DNA of 14,963 bases, from positions 1-14,963 of the forward strand of contig USMJ01000006.1 in the NCBI GenBank assembly GCA_900555805.1, given 5' to 3'. Shown here piece after piece: positions 6,031-13,000 of the stretch (position 1 is its first letter; every line of letters begins with the position of its first letter). Both the position numbers and the translations under genes were made by a program. The stretch is from an uncultured Oscillospiraceae bacterium. Its GTDB lineage: Bacteria > Bacillota > Clostridia > Oscillospirales > Acutalibacteraceae. Below the pieces are notes generated by a model. It worked only from the letters and a program-made list of their open reading frames with translations, was not told the DNA's origin and searched no databases.

Positions 6031-6135
6031 ATTTTAAGAGCTTTGCAGTCTTATGTAGGAAAACGCAAAAGGAGGGCAGGTAAGGTTTCTGCAAAACCGA
6101 ACATTTTAAATCAACGAAAGGAAAAAACGAACATT

Positions 6136-7770
6136 ATGAAAAAATCTATCAAAAGAGTTATTGCATATATTATGGTCGTTTTGACTCTGATATGTGCAAT
6201 GCCGACCACCGGATTTATCGGACAGGATTCAGGTCTCAAGGCGAATGCGGCGACAAACGGACATACTGTGCAGGACGCAATTGCATGGGTAAGATCTCAA
6301 GTCGGTAAGTCACTCGACTATGACGGAGTTTACGGCGCGCAGTGTGTTGATCTTATCAAATATTATTACGCTTATTTAGGTTGCGCCAACTATGCACGGG
6401 GAAACGGCTGCGATTATGCATATAACACATTGCCTCCCGGATGGAACCGTTATCAGGGAGTACAACCTCAGCCCGGAGATATTCTTGTATACTCCGGAAC
6501 TTCAGGCAACCCATACGGTCATGTTGCTATTTATGAGGCAGATCGAGTAACATATCATCAGAACTTTAAAAATCAGCAGTTCGTTGTATGCGTAACATAT
6601 ATCCCCTATAACTGGTCCGGCAGCTCATATTGGGGTGTAATTCGTCCTGACTTTTTCACACACACTCACTCATATCGGGCAACAATAACCAAATCCCCCA
6701 CATGTACAACAACAGGCATTAGAACCTACACCTGTTCATGCGGAGCCAGTTATACAACTACTATAGCTGCGACAAACCATGCAACCCGATGTTCAGTTGT
6801 CGGCACAGCTCCAACCTGTACCAGAAATGGTTACACAGAAGGCGTATACTGTTTAGACTGCGGATTTTTTATTTCAGGTCATGAAAGAATTTTGGCGCTC
6901 GGTCATAATTACGGAAAATGGACGGTCGCGAATAAAGCCACTTGTACAGAAACAGGCACCGAGGAGAGAATCTGTTTTAGATGCGGCGATACTGAATCCA
7001 GATCATCACCGGCACTTGGACATAATTACAGTGACAAGTGGACAATTGACAAAAATGCGACCTGCAATAAACCGGGGGAAAAATCGCATCACTGTACACA
7101 TTGCGGTGCAAAGAAAGATGTAACGGCAATTGCTACCCTCGGTCACAAATACACCACAACAACCGCCAAATCCACCCTCGCAAGAGACGGTTCAACCGTA
7201 ACCAAATGCACGGTCTGCGGAGCGGTAAAGTCAAAGACAGCGATAGCATCTGTTAAGACAATTTCACTTTCAAAGACAAGCTTCACCTACAACGGCAAGG
7301 TTCAAAAGCCGTCCGTAGTCGTCAAAGACCGCACAGGCAAGACCCTTAAGAACGGCACAGACTATACGGTCAAGTATTCATCGGGCTGTAAGAATGTCGG
7401 TCAGTACACCGTAACTGTCACATTCAAAGGCAAATACAGCGGTACAAAGACACTGACATTCAAAATAGTTCCCAAGGGAACATCAATCTCCAAACTCACG
7501 GCAGGCAAGAAGCAGTTCACCGCAAAGTGGTCGGCGCAAACCGCCCAAACCACAGGCTACGAACTTCAATACAGCACTTCGTCAAGCATGAGCGGAGCGA
7601 AGAAAGTCACCGTCGGAAAGAACAAGACCACTTCTTCGACAGTCAAAAAGCTCAAAGGCGGAAAGAAATACTATGTCCGCGTCAGAACATATAAGACCGT
7701 CAAAGTGAACGGAAAGAGCGTTAAGCTTTATTCATCATGGTCAAATGTCAAGAATGTCAAGACGAAATAA
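6136..7770 (+). CDS. Secreted CHAP-domain cell-wall hydrolase with Cys-rich repeats, Ig-like and FN3-like domains
   Basis: A 544-residue exported protein. A signal peptide (KK-rich start, hydrophobic 9-21, ANA-A near 36-39) precedes a CHAP amidase/peptidase domain at about 43-172, with the likely catalytic Cys70 in GAQCVDLIKYY and His129 in YGHVAIYE. Five repeats of about 40 residues follow (176-372), with the pattern H-Y, ATC, CxxCG and ALGH; the fifth has lost its first Cys. Residues 373-446 are an Ig-like domain (SKTSFTYNGK, DYTVKYS, KYSGTKTLTF) and 447-544 resemble a fibronectin-III domain (GYELQYS, KYYVRVRTY). It probably cuts peptidoglycan cross-links or peptide stems outside the cell. 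The start at 6136 follows AAAGGA with a rather long spacer, and an upstream in-frame ATG at 6043 lacks a signal peptide at the right place. Codon use in the 5' two-thirds is more AT-rich than in the last third. Confidence 0.88.
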   Translation: MKKSIKRVIAYIMVVLTLICAMPTTGFIGQDSGLKANAATNGHTVQDAIAWVRSQVGKSLDYDGVYGAQCVDLIKYYYAYLGCANYARGNGCDYAYNTLPPGWNRYQGVQPQPGDILVYSGTSGNPYGHVAIYEADRVTYHQNFKNQQFVVCVTYIPYNWSGSSYWGVIRPDFFTHTHSYRATITKSPTCTTTGIRTYTCSCGASYTTTIAATNHATRCSVVGTAPTCTRNGYTEGVYCLDCGFFISGHERILALGHNYGKWTVANKATCTETGTEERICFRCGDTESRSSPALGHNYSDKWTIDKNATCNKPGEKSHHCTHCGAKKDVTAIATLGHKYTTTTAKSTLARDGSTVTKCTVCGAVKSKTAIASVKTISLSKTSFTYNGKVQKPSVVVKDRTGKTLKNGTDYTVKYSSGCKNVGQYTVTVTFKGKYSGTKTLTFKIVPKGTSISKLTAGKKQFTAKWSAQTAQTTGYELQYSTSSSMSGAKKVTVGKNKTTSSTVKKLKGGKKYYVRVRTYKTVKVNGKSVKLYSSWSNVKNVKTK

Positions 7771-7810
7771 CTTTTCGTTTCCCTGTCGAATAAATTTTTA
7801 ATTGAACGAA

Positions 7811-7845
7811 AAAGGTACGCCCCGCAGTCAGTCGGGGCGTACTTT
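7811..7845 (+). terminator. Terminator of the CHAP-protein gene
   Basis: A perfect 10-bp stem, GTACGCCCCG (7815-7824) with CGGGGCGTAC (7833-7842), has an 8-nt loop. It is preceded by A residues and followed by TTTATAA, 40 nt after the stop codon. The short T tract is modest but the stem is very stable. Confidence 0.78.
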
Positions 7846-7871
7846 ATAAAACAAACCGAACCAAAATGAAA

Positions 7872-7893
7872 AAGCGCCGATCTTTCGGCGCTT
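7872..7893 (-). terminator. Terminator of hsp20
   Basis: The arms AAGCGCCGA (7872-7880) and TCGGCGCTT (7885-7893) pair around a 4-nt loop. On the minus strand the hairpin is followed by TTTCATTTTGG, about 40 nt after the hsp20 stop, which fits an intrinsic terminator. Confidence 0.72.
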
Positions 7894-7902
7894 CTTCCTG
7901 TG

Positions 7903-7929
7903 AACCTCCTGCATGGGAGGTTATTTTTT
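7903..7929. terminator. Additional hairpin between convergent genes
   Basis: AACCTCC (7903-7909) pairs with GGAGGTT (7916-7922) around a 6-nt loop and is followed on the plus strand by ATTTTTTA. It could be a back-up terminator for plus-strand transcripts and also sits just after the hsp20 stop on the other strand. Confidence 0.5.
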
Positions 7930-7932
7930 ATC

Positions 7933-8370
7933 TCATTTGATCTCGATCTTCTTGACCGGCTCTTCTTTGTCTTCTTTCTTCGGGAGAGTCAATTCAAGGA
8001 CACCGTTCTTGAAGGACGCATCAATCGCGCTTTCATCAATGTTCGTGACATCAAAGCTTCTTGAGAACGAACCGTATGAACGCTCACGTCTGATGTAGTT
8101 GCCTTCCTTATCCTTCTTGTCGTTCGACTCCTTGTGCTCCGCGCTTATGGTGAGCATACCGTCTTTAAGGTCGATGTTGATGTCGCCCTTCTCGAATCCG
8201 GGGAGTTCAGCTTCAAGAACAAACTTGTCGCCGAGATCTCTGATATCGGTCTTGAACGCTTCAAAAGCTCTGGGTGAGAAGAAGCTTCTCTCGAAATCCT
8301 CAAGCTCCTTAAAGGGGTTGTAGTAGCCAACGTTATTATTTCTTCTTTCATAGGGTGTTAAACCAAACAT
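7933..8370 (-). CDS. hsp20: Small heat-shock protein Hsp20 (alpha-crystallin family)
   Basis: A 145-residue ATP-independent holdase chaperone that binds unfolding proteins in the cytoplasm. A short N-terminal region with NPFKELEDFERSFF leads into an alpha-crystallin domain at about 38-133, marked by ELPGFEKGDINIDLKDGMLTI and the signature GVLELTLPK (123-131). The C-terminal tail ends with an IEI motif (142-144), the I-x-I motif that docks into neighbouring subunits. The start at 8370 has GGAGG at 8379-8383. It is monocistronic, ended by a hairpin at 7872-7893. The upstream region carries a CIRCE element, so HrcA control is likely; a long leader might add post-transcriptional control. The plus-strand readings over this region are shadows. 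Confidence 0.95.
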   Translation of the reverse strand: MFGLTPYERRNNNVGYYNPFKELEDFERSFFSPRAFEAFKTDIRDLGDKFVLEAELPGFEKGDINIDLKDGMLTISAEHKESNDKKDKEGNYIRRERSYGSFSRSFDVTNIDESAIDASFKNGVLELTLPKKEDKEEPVKKIEIK

Positions 8371-8386
8371 AATAAATACCTCCGTT

Positions 8387-8400
8387 CGGGCGTTTGCCCG
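8387..8400 (-). promoter_or_regulatory. Hairpin abutting the hsp20 ribosome-binding site
   Basis: In the hsp20 leader, CGGGC and GCCCG (8396-8400 and 8387-8391) form a 5-bp GC-rich stem with a 4-nt loop, ending 3 nt before the GGAGG site. From the downstream promoter the leader would be about 136 nt long and purine-rich. A temperature-responsive role is possible but unproven; no ROSE or fourU signature was recognised. Confidence 0.35.
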
Positions 8401-8512
8401 TCTTATTTGAATTTTTCATTTTGCTGAAAGGGCGGCCGCTCGGTGCGGTTCGGATCTTTCTTTCTCGGACCCTCTCCGTGTCCCTCGCTCTCTCTTCTCT
8501 TTCATTGTCTAC

Positions 8513-8540
8513 AGTATAGCCCTTGATTGTGTCTTTTCAA
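8513..8540 (-). promoter_or_regulatory. Candidate sigma-A promoter of hsp20 (downstream)
   Basis: On the minus strand TTGAAA (8535-8540) and TATACT (8513-8518) are separated by 16 nt; shifting the -35 by one gives ATTGAA with 17 nt. Transcription would start near 8506. The CIRCE element is about 30 bp upstream of this -35, so repression here would not be simple promoter occlusion. Confidence 0.6.
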
Positions 8541-8550
8541 TAGCAAAGTG

Positions 8551-8567
8551 ATTAACAATTTGTTAAT
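8551..8567. promoter_or_regulatory. Palindrome ATTAACA-N3-TGTTAAT next to CIRCE
   Basis: A perfect 7-bp inverted repeat with a 3-nt centre lies between the CIRCE element and the downstream hsp20 promoter. It has the size of an operator for a dimeric regulator. Its half-sites are oriented opposite to those of Rex sites, and it does not match the CtsR consensus. No T tract follows. The binding protein is unknown. Confidence 0.5.
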
Positions 8568-8595
8568 ATTAGCACTTATTACAAGAGAGTGCTAA
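8566..8595 (-). promoter_or_regulatory. Candidate CIRCE-embedded promoter of hsp20 (upstream)
   Basis: Within the CIRCE element on the minus strand, TTAGCA (8590-8595) could act as a -35 and TGCTAATAT (8566-8574) is an extended -10, with 18 nt between the hexamers. HrcA bound to CIRCE would cover this promoter directly, the usual arrangement. The match is moderate, and it competes with the downstream candidate. Confidence 0.4.
8569..8595. promoter_or_regulatory. CIRCE element (HrcA operator)
   Basis: TTAGCACTT, nine nucleotides and GAGTGCTAA match the CIRCE consensus TTAGCACTC-N9-GAGTGCTAA with a single mismatch in the left arm. CIRCE is bound by HrcA, the repressor of class I heat-shock genes. 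It lies between hsp20 and the divergent acetyltransferase gene. The target is most likely hsp20, since the plus-strand promoter begins more than 65 bp away. Confidence 0.92.
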
Positions 8596-8661
8596 AACTG
8601 CGAACATTTTTCCTGAAAGTACGGTTTGAACGGATATTCTTGCCGTATTTTTCATTTTTCC

Positions 8662-8690
8662 TTGAAACCGCTCTCTTTTTGTGGCATAAT
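8662..8690 (+). promoter_or_regulatory. Promoter of the glmU-like/pth/mfd unit
   Basis: TTGAAA (8662-8667), a 17-nt spacer and CATAAT (8685-8690) with TG one base upstream (extended -10) form a good sigma-A promoter. Transcription would begin near 8697, leaving a leader of about 38 nt before the ATG at 8735. Confidence 0.72.
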
Positions 8691-8734
8691 AAAGGATAAC
8701 CTGAAAAAAACATCTTATTCAAGGGGGTTCACAA

Positions 8735-9445
8735 ATGAACGAAAATGTCATAAACGAACTGAAATCAATCGACGAAAACAAGCGACTTCAAAATATAGAA
8801 AAAGCTCTGAAAAAGGGCGTCTTTATTCCCTGTACGCACGGAGTTATCATCGGCGACGAAGCTGAGCTGAGCGCAGGCTCGCTCGTACTCGAGGGAAGTA
8901 TTATAATCGGAAACTCGTCCGTCGGCGAGGGAAGCGTGATAGGCCCGAACACCCTGCTTTATAATATGAAGGTCGGCAAGAACACCCACCTCAACGCTTT
9001 TCAGGGCTACGACGCCGAGGTCATGGACGGCTGCAATATCGGACCGTTCGTCCATGTCAGACCCAACAGCGTTATCAGAAATTCGGTTCACCTCGGAAAC
9101 TTCGTCGAGGTCAAGAACTCGGATATCGGCGAACACACCAGCGTTTCTCATCTGACCTATGTCGGCGACAGCGACGTCGGACAGCATGTCAACTTCGGCT
9201 GCGGCTGCGTGACGGTCAACTTCAACGGAAAGACCAAACACAGAACCAAGGTCGGAAACCACTGCTTCATCGGCTGTAACACCAACCTTGTCGCTCCCGT
9301 CACAATAGGCGATTACGGCTACACGGCGGCAGGCTCGACCATAACCGACGACGTCCCCGACAACGCGCTCGCCATAGCCAGAGCCAGACAGGTCAACAAG
9401 CCGAACTGGGTGCTTAAAAAGAAACCTTACAGAGGAATGGAATAA
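8735..9445 (+). CDS. glmU: Stand-alone GlmU-type glucosamine-1-phosphate acetyltransferase domain
   Basis: A 236-residue left-handed beta-helix acetyltransferase equal to the C-terminal half of GlmU, which acetylates glucosamine-1-phosphate for UDP-GlcNAc and peptidoglycan synthesis. The reading begins at the GlmU linker helix (NKRLQNIEKALKKGV) and has hexapeptide repeats at about 35-200. Residues equivalent to the E. coli GlmU acetyltransferase site are present: R109 (HVRPNS), K127 (VEVKNS), H139 and Y142 (SHLTYVGD), N153 and K168. The N-terminal uridylyltransferase domain is absent and not encoded upstream, where an intact promoter and the divergent hsp20 lie. It has its own AAGGGGG ribosome site, so it is not a broken gene. 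Its order before pth and mfd matches gcaD-spoVC-mfd of Bacillus, supporting orthology. The uridylyltransferase must be elsewhere, or the substrate has changed. Confidence 0.85.
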   Translation: MNENVINELKSIDENKRLQNIEKALKKGVFIPCTHGVIIGDEAELSAGSLVLEGSIIIGNSSVGEGSVIGPNTLLYNMKVGKNTHLNAFQGYDAEVMDGCNIGPFVHVRPNSVIRNSVHLGNFVEVKNSDIGEHTSVSHLTYVGDSDVGQHVNFGCGCVTVNFNGKTKHRTKVGNHCFIGCNTNLVAPVTIGDYGYTAAGSTITDDVPDNALAIARARQVNKPNWVLKKKPYRGME

Positions 9446-10044
9446 TGATATTTAAGTTTAAAGAGAAATCCGGAGCTTTCGAGTATCTTATAGTCGGTCT
9501 CGGAAACCCCGGGAAAAAGTATGAATTCACAAGACATAACGCAGGATTTCTGTTTGTTGATATCCTGTGCGAGAAGTATAATTTCAAGGTCGACAGACTG
9601 AAGTTCCATGCTCTGACGGGCGAAGTGAGAATAGGCTCTCACCGCTGTCTCGTCATGAAGCCGAACACGATGATGAACCTAAGCGGAGAGGCGGTCAAAG
9701 CCGCCTGCGACTTCTATAAGATTCCGCCCGAAAATGTGATAGTCGTCTTTGACGATATCAGCCTCGACATCGGAAAGCTTCGCATCCGCCGCAAAGGCTC
9801 GGCAGGCGGCCACAACGGAATCAAGAGCATAATCGCCTGCCTCGGCTCGGAAAATTTCCCGAGAATAAAGCTCGGCGTCGGTGCTAAGCCGCACCCTGAC
9901 TACGACCTCGCCGACTGGGTTCTTTCGACTTTCACCAAAGACGAAGCCAAACATCTCAGAGAAGCTGTCGATAACGCCTGCGGCGCGGTGCCGTTCATTC
10001 TCGACGGCGACTTCGAGACCGCTATGAGCAAATTCAATTCATAA
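9445..10044 (+). CDS. pth: Peptidyl-tRNA hydrolase
   Basis: A 199-residue cytoplasmic enzyme that releases tRNA from stalled peptidyl-tRNA. Active-site residues are in place: N21 in VGLGNPG, H31 in TRHNAG, N78 in KPNTMMNLSG, D103 in FDDISLD and N124 in GGHNGIKSI. The common KPxTFMN or KPxTYMN signature has Met in place of the aromatic residue. The N-terminus is about 10 residues longer than in E. coli. The ATG shares a base with the preceding stop (TAATG) and GGAATGGA precedes it, indicating translational coupling with the acetyltransferase gene. The start could also be internal, but no better ribosome site was seen. Confidence 0.96.
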   Translation: MIFKFKEKSGAFEYLIVGLGNPGKKYEFTRHNAGFLFVDILCEKYNFKVDRLKFHALTGEVRIGSHRCLVMKPNTMMNLSGEAVKAACDFYKIPPENVIVVFDDISLDIGKLRIRRKGSAGGHNGIKSIIACLGSENFPRIKLGVGAKPHPDYDLADWVLSTFTKDEAKHLREAVDNACGAVPFILDGDFETAMSKFNS

Positions 10045-10065
10045 AGCCCGACCGTACAGGGCTTT
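10043..10065 (+). promoter_or_regulatory. Intercistronic hairpin just before the mfd ribosome site
   Basis: AAAGCCC (10043-10049) and GGGCTTT (10059-10065) form a perfect 7-bp stem with a 9-nt loop in the 33-nt gap between pth and mfd. It includes part of the pth stop and directly abuts the AAGGAG ribosome site at 10066-10070. It lacks a proper T tract, so it may be a processing or translation-control element or a weak attenuator. Confidence 0.5.
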
Positions 10066-10077
10066 AAGGAGATCAAT

Positions 10078-13000
10078 ATGTCCTGTTACACAAAAGTTCT
10101 TTCACAAAGCGCAGAATTCAAAAAAATCCTGTCCGCTGTCGAAGCGGGCAGACTTCCCATGGGCGTTTTGGGCTTGAGCAATGTCCATAAGTCTCACTAT
10201 ATTTCTTCGGTATGCGCCGACACGGGCAAAAAAGCCCTGATAATCTGCCCCGACGAAAGTCAGGCGACGAAACTCGTCGGAGATCTGAACGCGTTTTCTT
10301 CGGGGGCGTATCTTTATCCGTCGAGGGATTTCAACTTCCATTCGGCTGAAAGCCAGTCGAGAGAGTTTGAACAGACAAGGCTCGGAGCGCTGATGAAGAT
10401 AGTCACCGGGGAATATAATTATATAGTATGCTCATGTCAGGCGGCTATCCAGCTGACGATTCCGTTCGAGGAGCTTAAGAAACGCTCGGTTCTTCTTTCG
10501 ACCGGCGAGAGCGTGGGACTTGAAAAGACGGTCGCCGCGCTTATCGGCGCAGGCTATGTCAGAAGCGAGCAGGTCGACGGCGTGGGTCAGTTCGCCGTCA
10601 GAGGCGGAATTCTCGACTTTTTCCCGTCGCATACGCAAAGCCCCGTCAGAGTTGAATTCTGGGGAGACGATGTCGATTCGATGACGCTGTTTGACATCGA
10701 GACTCAGAGAAAGACGGATATAATAGATAAGGTCGAGATAATCCCTGCGACGGAGATTTTGTTTTCTTCAAGGCAGGAGCTTATCGACAGACTTGAAAAA
10801 TTCAGAGAAACAGTCAAGGGCAAGGGCAGCGTCAACGCCAAAAAGCATATTGACGCAGACCTCGATAAGCTGAAAAACGGGGTCGACCTTGGATCTTACG
10901 ATAAATATCTCAAGCTGGCGTACGACAAACCCGAGACAATATTCGACTACACATTCGAAGACCTGCTGTTTGTCAGCGAAAGCTTTTCCTGCAAGACGAG
11001 AACACAGGACTATATCAAGCGCTTCAACGAGGATGTCAAGCTCTTCTTCGAGGACGGAACGCTCACCAAGGGGCTCGACGAATATCACATAGACTTTAAC
11101 GAAAGCCTGAAATACTACGAAGAGATGGGCGCGGTCTATCTCGACAATCTTTCGCGCGGAAGCTTCGACACGCCCATCAAGGACTTGGTCAGCGTAAGGG
11201 CGCAGCAGAATTCAAACTGGGACGGAACTCTCTCGACGTTGACGGAGGATATTCTTCCGGCGATGAATAGGGGGTACACCTGCGTTGTGCTCGCAGGAAC
11301 CGAGAAGGCGGCGAAGGAGCTTTGCTACGACCTTGAAAGCGACGATGTGAAGGCGCTATACTTCGCCTTGCCGCCGGCGGAATTTCCGAAGAACACGGTC
11401 AGCGTTCTTCCCGGCGGAATGAGCGCAGGATTCGAATATACCGACTTGAAATTCCTGCTCGTTTCGTTCGGCAGGAGCTTTTCCGCCGTCAGCAAAAAGC
11501 GGCGCAAAAAAGCCGTCACCCAAGGCAAGAGCATACACTCTCTCGAGGAGCTTCATGTCGGCGACTATATAGTCCACGCCACCCACGGTATAGGCGTGTT
11601 CGACGGCATACACAAAATGCAGATAGGCGGCATAACCAAGGACTATATAAAGATCCGCTATGCCAAACAGGATGTTCTGATGATCCCCGTCACGCAGCTT
11701 GACCTTGTGGCGAAATATATCACCCCCAACGGCGAAAACGCTAAGGTCAAGATCAACCGTCTGGGTACGGGCGACTGGGAGAAAACGAGGAACAAGGTCA
11801 AGGGCGCCGTCAAGGATATGGCGGCGGAGCTGACAAGACTTTACAGCATCAGAATGAACAGCGAGGGCTACGCCTTTTCGCCCGATATAGATATGCAAAG
11901 CGACTTCGAGCGCCGTTTCGAGTTCGACGAAACCGAGGATCAGCTCACGGCGGTCAACGAGATAAAACACGACATGGAACAGCCGCACCCGATGGACAGA
12001 CTTCTCTGCGGCGATGTCGGCTTCGGCAAGACCGAGGTCGCGCTCAGAGCCGTTTTCAAGTGCATCGCCGACGGAAAGCAGTGCGCGATACTCGTCCCGA
12101 CGACGATTCTCGCGTTTCAGCATTATCAGACCATCATGAAGCGCTTCGACGGCTTCCCGGTCGAAATAGAAATGCTCTCGCGTTTCAGAACGCAGGCGGA
12201 GAGAGAGAAGATAAAAAAGGGCCTCAAGCGCGGCTCAATAGATATAGTTGTCGGTACACACAGTATCATCGCGAAGAACGTTGAGTTTAAGGATCTCGGC
12301 CTGCTCGTCGTCGACGAAGAACAGAGATTCGGCGTGGCGCAGAAAGAGAAGCTCAAGGAGAAGTTCCCGACGGTCGATGTTCTGACGCTTTCGGCGACGC
12401 CGATTCCCAGAACGCTCAATATGGCTATGAGCGGAATCAGGGATATGTCGATTCTCGAAGATCCGCCGATGGACAGACACCCTGTCCAGACCTATGTCAT
12501 TGAGCATGACGACGGAATCATCGCTCAGGCGATAGAGAGAGAGATCCGCCGAGGCGGTCAGGTCTATTATCTATATAACAGAGTCGACGGGATAGAGAAA
12601 AAAGCCGCCAAGATAAAGGAACTTGTTCCCGAAGCGAGAATAGGCATAGGCCACGGAAAAATGAACGAGGATGAACTCAGCGAAGTCTGGAGACAGCTTC
12701 TTGAGGGCGAAATAGACGTCCTCGTCTGCACAACTATAATCGAGACGGGCGTCGATGTTCCCAACGCGAACACGCTTATAATCGAAGATGCCGACAAACT
12801 CGGCATCGCCCAGCTTCACCAGATAAGGGGCAGAGTAGGCCGTTCGGCGCGCAGAGCTTTCGCGTACCTCACATTCAGACCTGACAGAGAACTCAGCGAG
12901 ATAGCGAGGCGCAGACTCAACGCCATAAGAGAATACACCCAGTTCGGCTCGGGCTTTCAGATCGCCATGAGGGACCTCGAAATAAGAGGAGCCGGCAACG

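Noticed and set aside
6018..6135. Cyclic-di-GMP or cyclic-di-AMP riboswitch in the CHAP-gene leader
   Set aside because: Some short motifs (AACGCAAA) looked suggestive, but the conserved GEMM or ydaO core segments are not present in the right order.
6660..7260. DNA-level tandem repeat or CRISPR-like array
   Set aside because: The periodicity is at protein level only (Cys-rich repeats); the nucleotide copies are strongly diverged and have no constant spacer structure.
6136..7770. Phage endolysin within a prophage
   Set aside because: The CHAP domain alone could suggest a lysin, but there is a signal peptide, Ig/FN3-like tail and no holin, integrase or other phage gene nearby.
8551..8567. Reading the ATTAACA/TGTTAAT palindrome as a Rex site
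   Set aside because: The half-sites are in the inverse order of the Rex consensus and the spacer is too short, so it was kept only as an unassigned palindrome.
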